From CAWCDJ01 sp963796485 (GTDB lineage Bacteria > Acidobacteriota > Terriglobia > Bryobacterales > Bryobacteraceae): a DNA stretch of 64,000 bases. Position numbers and translations under genes: made by a program. This document shows positions 52,313 to 60,890 of the stretch, in pieces (position 1 is the first letter of the stretch; each line of letters begins with the position of its first letter). Location of the stretch: assembly GCA_963796485.1 (NCBI GenBank), contig CAWCLV010000001.1, positions 1,488,001-1,552,000 of the forward strand. The letters are read 5' to 3'. The notes under the pieces are model-generated. The model saw nothing but the letters and a program-made list of their open reading frames with translations, was not told the origin of the DNA and searched no databases.

Positions 52313-54832
52313 TTACTGAAGCGGCAGGTCTTCCTGCCCGTTGCCGTTGCCGTTCTCGGTTTCGGGAATGACCGAAGCGGCCGCGACCTTGTCGCCTTCT
52401 TCAAGGTTCACCAGTCTCACTCCCGAAGTGGAGCGGCCCGCCTGGCGGATGGTCGAAGAGTCGATGCGGATGATTTTGCCGTTCTGGCTGACCAGAATGA
52501 CTTCCGAATCCTCCTTGACCGAAAGCAAGGCCACCACTTTGCCGGTCTTGTTATTGGTCTTCATGTTGATCACGCCCTTGCCGCCGCGATTGGTCAGGCG
52601 GTAGTTTTCAAGAGGCGTGCGCTTGCCGTACCCGTTCTCGGCAATCGAGAGGATGGTCCCTTCCTTCTCGACCACTTCCATGCCGACCAGGTAGTCGCGG
52701 TCGCCGAGGTCCATCGCGCGGACGCCGCGAGCCTGCCGGCCCATCGGACGAACGTGCTGCTCCTCGAAACGGATCGCCTGGCCTTCGTGCGAACCCAGGA
52801 AGATGTAGTTCTCGCCGTTCGTGACATTGGCGGCGATCAACTCATCCGCATCGTCCAGCGAAACCGCGATGATGCCCCGCGCCATGGGGTTATCGAACTC
52901 GGTCAACTCGGACTTCTTGATGACCCCGTGTTTGGTCACCATCACCACGAACTTGTCGGGGACGAAGTCCTTCACCGAGAGGAATGCCTTCACTGTCTCG
53001 TCGTCCTGGAGATTGATCAGATTGGTGATGTGCTTGCCCTTGCCGATGGTGGTTGCGTCGGGGATCTCATAGATCTTCAGCCAGTAAACGCGGCCCCGGG
53101 TGGTGAAGATCAGTAGAAAGCTGTGAGTGGAGGCGACGATCAGGTGCTCCACAAAATCCTCTGCCCGGGTGCCCATGCCGATGCGGCCCTTGCCGCCGCG
53201 CGTCTGGCGCCGGTAGGTATCGACGGCGGTCCGTTTCAGATATCCGCCGCGCGTCACCGTAACCGCGACATCTTCCACCGCCACCAGGTCCTCGAGCCGG
53301 ATCTCGCCCGTGTCCTCAATGATCTCGGTGCGGCGCCCGTCGCCATACTCCTTCTGAACGTCTTTCAGTTCCTTGACGATCAGGTCGCGCAGCACTTTCT
53401 CCGAGCCGAGGATTTCCATATATTCGGCGATGCGCCGCTGGATATCCGCCAGTTCGTCCAGAATCTTCTGCTGCTCCATCCCGGTGAGGCGCTGGAGTTG
53501 CATTTCGATGATGGCCTGCGCCTGCCTTTCGCTGAATTCGAAAGAGGCGACCAGGGAATCGCGGGCTTCTTTCGGCGCCCCCGAGGCGCGAATCAGACGG
53601 ATCACCTCGTCCAGGTTCTGCAGGGCGATCTGGAAACCGAGCAAAATGTGCTCGCGCTCCCGGGCTTTGCGGAGTTCGTATTCGGTGCGGCGCCGAACCA
53701 CTTCCACGCGGTGGTCGACGAAGTACTTGATCATCGGCACGAGCCCTAGCTCGCGCGGCTGCCCGTTGACGATGGACAGCATGATCACGCCGAAGCCTAT
53801 CTGTAACTGCGAATGCTTGTACAGGTTATTGAGCACCACTTCCGGCTGTTCGCCGCGCTTCAGTTCGAGCACGATGCGGAGGCCGTCGCGGTCGCTCTCG
53901 TCGCGGATGTCGCTGATTCCTTCGACCTTCTTCTCGTTCACCAGCGTGGACATCTGCTCGATCAGCCGCGACTTGTTGACCTGGTACGGAATCTCGGTGA
54001 CGATAATGGCTTCGCGATCCTTGCCGATTGGCTCGCGCTTCGTCTTGGCGCGGATCTTGAGTTGCCCACGACCCTTGGTGTACGCGTCGAAGATCCCCTG
54101 CCGTCCCAGAATGTGCCCGCCCGTCGGAAAGTCGGGGCCGTGCACGAACTCCATAATCGTCGATAACTGCGCATCCGGGTGGTTGACCAGATGGATCGTA
54201 GCGTCGATGATTTCGGTCAGGTTGTGCGGCGGGATGTTGGTCGCCATCCCCACCGCGATGCCGGACGAACCGTTCACCAGCAGGTTCGGAACACGCGTGG
54301 GCAGCACTTCCGGCTCGGACTCGCTCTCGTCGTAGTTCGGGCGGAAATCCACCGTCTCTTTGTCGATATCCTGAAGCAGCGCAGTGGCGATGCGGGAAAG
54401 CCGCGCTTCGGTGTACCGCATGGCCGCGGGTGGGTCCCCGTCGATCGAACCGAAGTTCCCCTGCCCTTGCACCAGCGGGTAGCGCATCGAGAAGGGCTGC
54501 GCCATCCGGACCAAAGCGTCGTAGATCGGAGAATCGCCGTGCGGATGGAATTTGCCCATCACCTGCCCGGTGATCTTGGCGCACTTCACGGTGGGGCGGT
54601 TGGGCGCCAGGCCCATATCGTGCATCCCGTAGAGAATGCGCCGGTGGACGGGCTTCAGGCCATCGCGGATATCCGGCAGCGCGCGCCCCACAATCACGCT
54701 CATGGCGTAATCGAGGTAAGACCTCCGCATCTCTTCTTCGATGTTGATGGGGACGAGATTTTTGTTCCCGTCTCCGCCTCCCGGAGGCGGTGGCACAAGG
54801 GAACCTTGCGGTGGTAATTCCTGGTCGGGCAA
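52313..54832 (-). CDS. gyrA: DNA gyrase subunit A
   Basis: The product is 839 aa. The breakage-reunion domain holds RALPDIRDGLKPVHRRILYGM, the quinolone region HPHGDSPIYDALVRMAQPFSMR and the catalytic Tyr in AAMRYTEARLS. The C-terminal beta-pinwheel contains the gyrase-specific box QTRGGKG in RRQTRGGKGRIG, which separates it from topoisomerase IV. The extreme C-terminus is a Glu/Asn/Gly tail. The start is TTG behind GAGGAG. A TGG-TAAAAT extended -10 on the minus strand (54866-54861) may drive it. gyrB is not nearby. Confidence 0.94.
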   Translation of the reverse strand: MPDQELPPQGSLVPPPPGGGDGNKNLVPINIEEEMRRSYLDYAMSVIVGRALPDIRDGLKPVHRRILYGMHDMGLAPNRPTVKCAKITGQVMGKFHPHGDSPIYDALVRMAQPFSMRYPLVQGQGNFGSIDGDPPAAMRYTEARLSRIATALLQDIDKETVDFRPNYDESESEPEVLPTRVPNLLVNGSSGIAVGMATNIPPHNLTEIIDATIHLVNHPDAQLSTIMEFVHGPDFPTGGHILGRQGIFDAYTKGRGQLKIRAKTKREPIGKDREAIIVTEIPYQVNKSRLIEQMSTLVNEKKVEGISDIRDESDRDGLRIVLELKRGEQPEVVLNNLYKHSQLQIGFGVIMLSIVNGQPRELGLVPMIKYFVDHRVEVVRRRTEYELRKAREREHILLGFQIALQNLDEVIRLIRASGAPKEARDSLVASFEFSERQAQAIIEMQLQRLTGMEQQKILDELADIQRRIAEYMEILGSEKVLRDLIVKELKDVQKEYGDGRRTEIIEDTGEIRLEDLVAVEDVAVTVTRGGYLKRTAVDTYRRQTRGGKGRIGMGTRAEDFVEHLIVASTHSFLLIFTTRGRVYWLKIYEIPDATTIGKGKHITNLINLQDDETVKAFLSVKDFVPDKFVVMVTKHGVIKKSELTEFDNPMARGIIAVSLDDADELIAANVTNGENYIFLGSHEGQAIRFEEQHVRPMGRQARGVRAMDLGDRDYLVGMEVVEKEGTILSIAENGYGKRTPLENYRLTNRGGKGVINMKTNNKTGKVVALLSVKEDSEVILVSQNGKIIRIDSSTIRQAGRSTSGVRLVNLEEGDKVAAASVIPETENGNGNGQEDLPLQ

Positions 54833-54945
54833 ATTGACTCCTCTTTAGGGGTTAAGTCTCATTTTACCAGAAACTTAGTATTTCTGCTGCGGATCCTGAT
54901 TTTCGCCTGTTGTTCGCAGCCCGGCGGTGTTATACTTGCATCCCT

Positions 54946-55476
54946 ATGAAGGCAAGTCTGCTCCTGCTTTTCGCCGCCGTTCTTGCGCCGGCCGCCGACA
55001 TGACGGTGGCCCGGATGTACGACAGTCAATTGAAGGGAATCGAGTCGGAAGTGGTGCCGCTGGTTAAGGCCATGCCCGCCGACAAATTCTCGTTCGCGCC
55101 CACCAACGGGGAGTTCAAGGGCGTCCGCACTTTCGCTCAACAATCGAAGCACCTCGCCGCGGTGATCTACATGGTCGCGGCGGCCACGCTCCAGGAAAAG
55201 CCGCCGGTGGACCTGGGCGGCGAAAACGGGCCCGAAAACGTCCAGACAAAGGAACAGATCGTGTCCTTCGTGCAGGGCGCGTTCGACTACGCCCACAAGG
55301 CGATGAACGGGCTCACCGCCGAAAACGGACTGCAAATGGTCAAGTCGCCGTTCGGAGGCCCCGATATGGCTCGCGCCGGAGCCGCCAATATCGCCATCTG
55401 GCACACCATGGATCACTACGGGCAGATGGTGGTCTATGCCCGGATGAGCGGGGTGGTTCCGCCGGCCAGCCGCTAG
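54946..55476 (+). CDS. Secreted DinB-like four-helix protein
   Basis: The ATG at 54946 gives 176 aa with a signal peptide (MKASLLLLFAAVLAPAADM). The DinB/YfiT-like bundle has possible metal ligands in QQSKHLAAVIY and in IWHTMDHYGQMVVY, a His spacing usual for the family. Family members include metal-dependent thiol transferases, but the exported, Acidobacteria-style versions have no assigned role. Its TAG and the stop of the convergent K+ channel gene share the palindrome CTAG. Confidence 0.8.
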   Translation: MKASLLLLFAAVLAPAADMTVARMYDSQLKGIESEVVPLVKAMPADKFSFAPTNGEFKGVRTFAQQSKHLAAVIYMVAAATLQEKPPVDLGGENGPENVQTKEQIVSFVQGAFDYAHKAMNGLTAENGLQMVKSPFGGPDMARAGAANIAIWHTMDHYGQMVVYARMSGVVPPASR

Positions 55477-56384
55477 GACATTTCGCCGACCTTACTGACT
55501 TCGAGCACCATGTCGCCGTCTTCGTCCACGGAGAACGCGGGGGCGAAGTGCCTGCCCCAGACCATTTCGTCGTGCCGGTAGGAATGCCGCACCAGCACCG
55601 TCTGGCTGAACGTGTCGTCGTACGCCTTGATCAGGATCAGGAACTCGGCCTGCATCCCGGCGAGTTCCTCCTGTGTCTTTCCCCGGAGCGGGCTATCGTC
55701 GTCTATCGGGTGGACGACGGTCCAGGTGAGCGGCAAGAACAACACCTGTTCGCGCTCCAGCCTCAACTGGGTGTAAGTGCGTTTCAGTTCGCCGCCTTTC
55801 CTCTCCACCACCATCAACAGGGAGCGAGCTTCCAGTTCCATGAGCGAGTTGGATCGCAGGTTCACGACGCGGAACTGGAGCGACGTCCCGTCCTGGTAAG
55901 GGGTCACCAGGATGTTGCGGCTGAATCCGATCCGCGCCGAGGGCTTCGAAATCCGCCCGAAAAGCAGCCCCGTCGCGACCGCAAATCCCAGGACCCCGAC
56001 CAGCGCTTCAACCGACGACAGGATCTCCGCACCCAGTCCTTTCGGGTAGATGCTGCCGTATCCCACCGTGGTCAGCGTGTGCGCGCTGAAAAAGAACGCG
56101 TTCAGAAACCGGCGCGATGCGTCGACGGATTGCGATCCCTGGAGCTGGTCGGTGCCAATGGCGTAATACAGCAGCGCAAATACTGTGTTCGCGACGACAT
56201 ACCCCAAAAACAGGGACGCGAAGAAGGGGCCCCACCGCATGTTGATGAGGTACAGATAGGGATGGAAATCACGCCATGTAGTACCTTGCCGCCGGACGTT
56301 GAAGCTGCCGTCCTGGTTAATCACCCGGCGGAGTTCGCCGGTGAATCGTTCGGTCAGTCCCGGGTCGAAGCTGACTCTTCGCAT
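55473..56384 (-). CDS. Inward-rectifier potassium channel (KirBac-like)
   Basis: The product is 303 aa. An amphipathic slide helix (WRDFHPYLYLINMRW) is followed by two membrane helices around the pore helix and the selectivity filter TVGYGSIYPKG near residue 117. The C-terminal immunoglobulin-like cytoplasmic domain (VTPYQDGTSLQFRVVNLRSNSLMELEARSLLMVVE... LTWTVVHPIDDDSPL) is complete. Four subunits would form a K+ pore gated by ligands or lipids. It is convergent with the DinB-like gene. Confidence 0.92.
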   Translation of the reverse strand: MRRVSFDPGLTERFTGELRRVINQDGSFNVRRQGTTWRDFHPYLYLINMRWGPFFASLFLGYVVANTVFALLYYAIGTDQLQGSQSVDASRRFLNAFFFSAHTLTTVGYGSIYPKGLGAEILSSVEALVGVLGFAVATGLLFGRISKPSARIGFSRNILVTPYQDGTSLQFRVVNLRSNSLMELEARSLLMVVERKGGELKRTYTQLRLEREQVLFLPLTWTVVHPIDDDSPLRGKTQEELAGMQAEFLILIKAYDDTFSQTVLVRHSYRHDEMVWGRHFAPAFSVDEDGDMVLEVSKVGEMS

Positions 56385-56423
56385 ATCGATCTGATCTTAG
56401 GAGATGCGGATGGGATGCGCGAA

Positions 56424-56825
56424 TCACTCGGCAGGGGTAAGCCAGCGGCGCAAAAGCTCCTCGGGGTTCCCTTGCAGATTGACAGGCTCTTCGCGGGTCT
56501 CCCGATTGGGGTCGATCTCGACAGCGACCACGCCCGCCGGTGTTGGCCTCAGTTCCAAGCGGCGCTCCCGGGCCTCCAGCCGTAGAATCGGGCCCAGCCA
56601 TGCCACATGGACCTTGGTTCTCATGGCAAACCCGATCCGGGCTGCCTGTTTCAGCAGCTCCTGGGTGTACGGGCCCTTCTTCAATGCTTCGGCGTACGGC
56701 GCCGAAGCCTGCGCTCCGGCCTTTGCCCGCTCACGATCCCGCTGCTGTCGCTCGGCAGACTCCTGCCCCTCCTCTTGCGATTCCAGGCTTTTCAGGTTGT
56801 TTTCCAGATTGTCTAAGAAACTCAT
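56424..56825 (-). CDS. Conserved hypothetical protein
   Basis: The product is 133 aa. The N-terminal third is a charged helix (FLDNLENNLKSLESQEEGQESAERQQRDRERAK), probably a coiled coil. It is followed by an alpha/beta domain (KKGPYTQELLKQAARIGFAMRTKVHVAWLGPILRLEARERRLELRPTPAGVVAVEIDPN). I do not recognise the family. It lies 39 nt upstream of the K+ channel gene on the same strand, so both may share a transcript. Confidence 0.68.
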   Translation of the reverse strand: MSFLDNLENNLKSLESQEEGQESAERQQRDRERAKAGAQASAPYAEALKKGPYTQELLKQAARIGFAMRTKVHVAWLGPILRLEARERRLELRPTPAGVVAVEIDPNRETREEPVNLQGNPEELLRRWLTPAE

Positions 56826-56922
56826 CCTTCCCTCTAGTTTGACGGAAAACTCCCGGCTACGTGCGCCGAAACCGCACGGAACCGCACAGAACCCGTCTCC
56901 CGTCAGTTCCCCGCAAGGTACG

Positions 56923-57324
56923 ATGAATCAGATGGTCGATCCCACCACTACCCGCCTGACCACCTTGCGGAACGGGCTGCTGCGGCTGCACAAATACCTC
57001 TTGGATTCTGAGAAAGCGGCCTACGAAAAGGACGTCCAAAGGATCACAACCACCGGCCAATATCTCAACCTTGTGCTGAGCGATCCCTGGTTCGCCTGGC
57101 TGCGCGACCTTTCCCAATTCGTGGTTCTGATCGATGAGACCCTGGATTTCGAGGAGCCACCCACGCCTGAAGAAGCGGAAAAGCTGACCGGGAGGGCACG
57201 CGAGCTGGTCTCGCCTTCGGAGACCGGCAACGGGTTCGGGAAGAAGTACTACGAGGCCATGCAGAGGGATCCGGGTGTCGTGCTGGCTCACCGCGACATG
57301 ATGCGCGTTTTTTCGGAGATCTAA
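56923..57324 (+). CDS. Small conserved hypothetical protein
   Basis: The ATG at 56923 (MNQMVDPTTTRLTTLRNGLLRLHKYLL) gives 133 aa; the frame is open upstream without a start context. It is mostly helical, with YEKDVQRITTTGQYLNLVLSDPWFAWLRDLSQFVVLIDETL followed by a Pro/Glu-rich turn and GNGFGKKYYEAMQRDPGVVLAHRDMMRVF. I know similar short soluble proteins as uncharacterised and name no function. AAGG precedes the start. Confidence 0.7.
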   Translation: MNQMVDPTTTRLTTLRNGLLRLHKYLLDSEKAAYEKDVQRITTTGQYLNLVLSDPWFAWLRDLSQFVVLIDETLDFEEPPTPEEAEKLTGRARELVSPSETGNGFGKKYYEAMQRDPGVVLAHRDMMRVFSEI

Positions 57325-57441
57325 GCTCTCCTGCCTCGGTGACTCCTGTCGATATTCCCGAGCGGTTCCGGGACTGTATGGGACGGGCGGTCACCTAGTA
57401 CCTTTAGTACTGGAGGTAATGAGCAGTTCGCCACGATCGCG

Positions 57442-57447
57442 TATAAT
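57442..57447 (+). promoter_or_regulatory. Candidate -10 element of the PEP-CTERM gene
   Basis: A perfect TATAAT lies about 55 nt before the PEP-CTERM protein ATG. No good -35 hexamer is seen at 16-18 nt upstream, so confidence is limited. Confidence 0.42.
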
Positions 57448-57501
57448 GTCAGCGATAGCACTAAAATTGAATTATTGATCACTTTTCCAGTTCGGAGGCT
57501 C

Positions 57502-58323
57502 ATGAAGGTTCGGTTGCAGTTGCTGCTCGTGGGTGCGGCGTTGGGGACTGTTTTGATTCCGGCGGCGTCGGCATCCAGTCTCTTCGCAAGTTACACATTC
57601 CTGAACACGCTTTCCGCGGACCAGTCCGGCGTGCCGGCTTTGACACCAGTCGATCCGCTGAATCTCAGCGGATTCACGACCGCGACGGTATATGGCCAGA
57701 CCAGGCCGGTTTACCAGTGGACCGGTGACAACTCGTTGCCGACTCTGGAGGCGGGATTGTCTTTCAATGGGAGCGGGCTGATCGCTCCGAACGACTACTC
57801 TGTCCAAATGGTCTTCAGCTTCAGCCAGAATCCGACGATCTGGCGCCGGATTCTTGACGTCCAGAACCGTGCATCCGACACCGGCCTTTACCTGGATCCC
57901 AACAGCCATCTGGACCTGGCTGGCGACACGTCATCCCTGGCCGGTTCCGCCCCGTTCAATCTCAACACCTTTTACGATGTCGTACTGGTGGATTCAGGCG
58001 GCAACGTCGCCGCCTACCTGAATGGCAATCTCCAGTTTCTGGTGCCATCCAACGTGATGGACATCAACAACCCGGGCGGGCTGATCAACCTGTTTCTCGA
58101 TAATACCGGGGGCAACTGGGGCCAGGAATACTCGGACGGTCAGATCGCCCTCTTTAACGTCTGGAACGGGGGCCTCACCGGCCAGGAAGTAACGGCGCTC
58201 GACCGGCAAGTCAGCGGGGTTCCGGAACCGTCCAGCTGGCTGATGGCCGCCTGCGGATTGGTCCTGCTCGGCGGTAGTCGGATCGCGGCCCGGTTCCGGC
58301 GATCGCTGGCGCGGGTTTCCTGA
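57502..58323 (+). CDS. PEP-CTERM sorted extracellular protein with LamG-like domain
   Basis: The ATG at 57502 behind CGGAGG gives 273 aa. A signal peptide (VRLQLLLVGAALGTVLIPAASA) precedes a jelly-roll domain of the LamG/concanavalin type (LSFNGSGLIAPNDYSVQMVFSF ... NTFYDVVLVDSGGNVAAYLNGNL ... QIALFNVWNGGLTGQEVTAL). The C-terminus is the sorting signal: VPEPSSW, a helix (LMAACGLVLLGGS), then basic ARFRR. It should be processed by an exosortase, which is not encoded in the window. It may be an exopolysaccharide-associated surface protein. Confidence 0.88.
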   Translation: MKVRLQLLLVGAALGTVLIPAASASSLFASYTFLNTLSADQSGVPALTPVDPLNLSGFTTATVYGQTRPVYQWTGDNSLPTLEAGLSFNGSGLIAPNDYSVQMVFSFSQNPTIWRRILDVQNRASDTGLYLDPNSHLDLAGDTSSLAGSAPFNLNTFYDVVLVDSGGNVAAYLNGNLQFLVPSNVMDINNPGGLINLFLDNTGGNWGQEYSDGQIALFNVWNGGLTGQEVTALDRQVSGVPEPSSWLMAACGLVLLGGSRIAARFRRSLARVS

Positions 58324-58334
58324 GCGGTCGAATT

Positions 58335-60206
58335 CTAGCGCCCGGCGGATCCGGCCACGGCATCCCACAGCCGCGCGGCCCGCTCCACCACATATTCTCT
58401 GTCCTGCGGCAGAACGAACCGCTGACCGATCAGTTGGTCCGCTGCCGCTCCGGCGCGCTTCAGATACTCCTCGCGGCTTCCGTAGCGCTGTAGGATCTTC
58501 TCCTTTGGGAACGGGAAGATAGATCCGTAGAAGGAAGTCATCTCGTCCGGCGCTCCGATGCCGGCTTCACGCAGATTCCAGCCCGTGAGCGTAGCCACCG
58601 GGACCGCCACCTCCGGCAGACGGATGCCGCCCAGGTCGATCCCATCCGCGTCCACCTGCGGAACCAGAAGCGGCCAGGCACCCGAAACCGCCGGCGGCTC
58701 CTTCAGGATCACGCCGTCCGCGCCAAAACGCGGTCCGAAATCGACTTTTCTCGCCAGTCGCGGGTGCGGCGGCACTTCCACGCCCTCGATCTTCGGGAAC
58801 TTCAGGCCTGCAAGGCTCGTCAATTGCCCCCTGGAAATCCTGGGGTAAACCGAAGGCGGCGGCGCGGTACCATCCCGAAGCCACGCCTGAAGGGCAGCCA
58901 GCAGGGCGCGCTGCACGGGGCGATGATCCATCGGGTTCACCAGGTAGCGCGTCCCTGCTTTCACCAGCGGCAGCGAGCGGGGGAAGTGCTGCACCCCGGC
59001 GGTGAAGTAGAACCTGGTCTCTGGCGAGAGCGGCGCATCCCGCCTGCCATCCGGCGTAATGTGGATCAGGGCGGCGGAGCGTCCCCAATACTCGTATGAG
59101 TTGTTGGTCAGAAAAAGCTTCGGCGCAACCCGCGCTGCCCGCGCCTTCTGCAGCAGCGCGGTGTCTACGAACGGGAATAGATCGGTGGGGTAGAACACGT
59201 TCGAATACGGCTGTCCGTCCCGCGAGGGCTGGGCGTAGCGGAAGTTGAAGCTTCCCCGCCCCGCTCCCGCTACGTCGGCCCAGACCCCGTCGAAGACGAT
59301 GCGCCCCTGCTCGTCCGTGTTGAACCCGTCGTACAAGAATTCCCGCAGAAACCGGCCGCTTTGGGAAATGCCAAACCCGATGGCACGCTTCACTTCGCCG
59401 CTCTCGTCATGTTTCAGGTAGGAAATCCAGTCACGGACGGCGGCCATGCCTGCCCCGGTCACGACGGGGTCCTTGCCCTCGTAAACGAATTCGTAAAAGC
59501 CGCCGGGCTCGAATCCCGCGGACATTTCCACCGAGGCGCCATCCGCCCCAAGATGCCAGCGATCGGCCGGGATCGACCGCGCCGGACGGTCGGCCGCCTG
59601 CCTGACGTAGAGTGCCAGCGGCTTCGCCACCGAAACCGGCACCATGTTCCGATCCGAGAGCGGCATCACCGTCGTCGTGCGGTCGGGGACGAACTCTGAG
59701 CGCACCAGGCCGGCCGCCGGCAGTGCATCGGCCCGGAAGTGCGGTGCGTCGAAATGCAGGCTCGTCCGGGCGCTCGCCGGAATGTCCCACTCCCAGGCCA
59801 GCCAGGCCAGCGTATACCCCTGCTCGAGAAGCCACCGGTCGCCGAAATCCCCGGGTTCCCTGGGGTCGGCCGCGCCGCGCGCGAAATCGAAACGGTTGAG
59901 CATGCCTTTGCCTCCGCGGTTCGACACCTCGAAGAGCACGGTGCCGTTCGACTTCGCGGCATCGGCGGGCCGGAGCATAAACACGTCGCTGGTGAACTCC
60001 ACCTCGCCCGCCGAATCCACCGGCGCGTACTCCAGGTCGCGGATGATCCGGTTGGCGGCGAGTTTCGGGTCTACTCCGAAATGCACGCGGCCGGTCAGCC
60101 GCTCGTAGCCGCCCATAACCGGAGTTCGTTCCAGAATTTCGACCTTTCGGACCCGCGCGCCCGCCAGGGGCGCCAGGAGCATCAGCAAAAGCAGCGTTCG
60201 GCGCAT
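58335..60206 (-). CDS. Secreted alpha/beta hydrolase domain protein
   Basis: The ATG at 60204-60206 gives 623 aa with a signal peptide (MRRTLLLLMLLAPLAGA); the frame is open to 60260 but lacks a leader there. Family stretches: EVSNRGGKGMLNRFDFARG, LLEQGYTLAWLAWEWDIP and the nucleophile elbow GFGISQSGRFLREFLYDGFN (Ser at about residue 288). FYPTDLFPFVD and MDHRPVQRALLAALQAWL fit the later acid/His region. The long alpha/beta hydrolase-domain group is common in acidobacteria, but the substrate is unknown. Confidence 0.78.
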   Translation of the reverse strand: MRRTLLLLMLLAPLAGARVRKVEILERTPVMGGYERLTGRVHFGVDPKLAANRIIRDLEYAPVDSAGEVEFTSDVFMLRPADAAKSNGTVLFEVSNRGGKGMLNRFDFARGAADPREPGDFGDRWLLEQGYTLAWLAWEWDIPASARTSLHFDAPHFRADALPAAGLVRSEFVPDRTTTVMPLSDRNMVPVSVAKPLALYVRQAADRPARSIPADRWHLGADGASVEMSAGFEPGGFYEFVYEGKDPVVTGAGMAAVRDWISYLKHDESGEVKRAIGFGISQSGRFLREFLYDGFNTDEQGRIVFDGVWADVAGAGRGSFNFRYAQPSRDGQPYSNVFYPTDLFPFVDTALLQKARAARVAPKLFLTNNSYEYWGRSAALIHITPDGRRDAPLSPETRFYFTAGVQHFPRSLPLVKAGTRYLVNPMDHRPVQRALLAALQAWLRDGTAPPPSVYPRISRGQLTSLAGLKFPKIEGVEVPPHPRLARKVDFGPRFGADGVILKEPPAVSGAWPLLVPQVDADGIDLGGIRLPEVAVPVATLTGWNLREAGIGAPDEMTSFYGSIFPFPKEKILQRYGSREEYLKRAGAAADQLIGQRFVLPQDREYVVERAARLWDAVAGSAGR

Positions 60207-60319
60207 GAGAAAATTGTAAACCCTGGGATCCGGCAAATCATGGATGTACAGAACGTTCATAACCGAATTGAGTAGTGATTCCCTCCAGGCGGCACGCGAT
60301 CATATGGCTGGAGATAAAC

Positions 60320-60889
60320 AGCTTGGCAATACTGCCTTCTCTCGTACCGATCTTTCTGCTGCTGCTCGCCGTAGCTTGGGCCGTCGCCATGTACAACGGA
60401 CTGGTGCGCTCGCGGATCCGCACCCGGGAAGCGTGGTCCGGGATTGAAGTCCAACTGAAGCGCCGTGCCAGCCTGATTCCCAACCTCGTCGAAACGGTGC
60501 GCGGCTACGCCAACCACGAACACTCGGTGTTTGCCGAGGTGGCGCAGGCCCGGGGCGCGCTGGCCACCGCATCCACCCCGCCCGCCGCCGCGGCCGCGGA
60601 CCAGGGCCTGACCCAGGCGTTGGGCCGGCTTATGGCGGTGGCTGAAAACTACCCGCAGCTCCAGGCGGCGGCCGGGTTCGGCAAATTGCAGGCGGAGCTC
60701 GAAGACACGGAAGAGAAGGTCGCCTACGCGCGCCAGTTCTACAACCAGAACGCCCTCGATTACAACGCGCGCATCCAGAGCTTTCCCGGAAACCAGTTCG
60801 CGCGGATGTTCGGCTTCGAAGCGGTCTCCTTCTTCACGGCCGACAAGAGCGCATTCGACGAGGTGAAAGTGAATTTCACTGCGGCTTGA
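60320..60889 (+). CDS. lemA: LemA family membrane protein
   Basis: The start is uncertain: I choose the TTG at 60320 behind GGAG, giving 189 aa, close to the family's usual size; the frame also allows 60275. An N-terminal helix (LVPIFLLLLAVAWAVAMYNGLV) leads to the LemA signature RIRTREAWSGIEVQLKRRASLIPNLVETVRGYANHE and YPQLQAAAGFGKLQAELEDTEEKVAYARQFYNQNALDYNARIQSFPGN. Function is unknown, but LemA genes recur beside M48 proteases. Here such a gene starts one base after its stop. Confidence 0.86.
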   Translation, partial: SLAILPSLVPIFLLLLAVAWAVAMYNGLVRSRIRTREAWSGIEVQLKRRASLIPNLVETVRGYANHEHSVFAEVAQARGALATASTPPAAAAADQGLTQALGRLMAVAENYPQLQAAAGFGKLQAELEDTEEKVAYARQFYNQNALDYNARIQSFPGNQFARMFGFEAVSFFTADKSAFDEVKVNFTAA

Positions 60890-60890
60890 C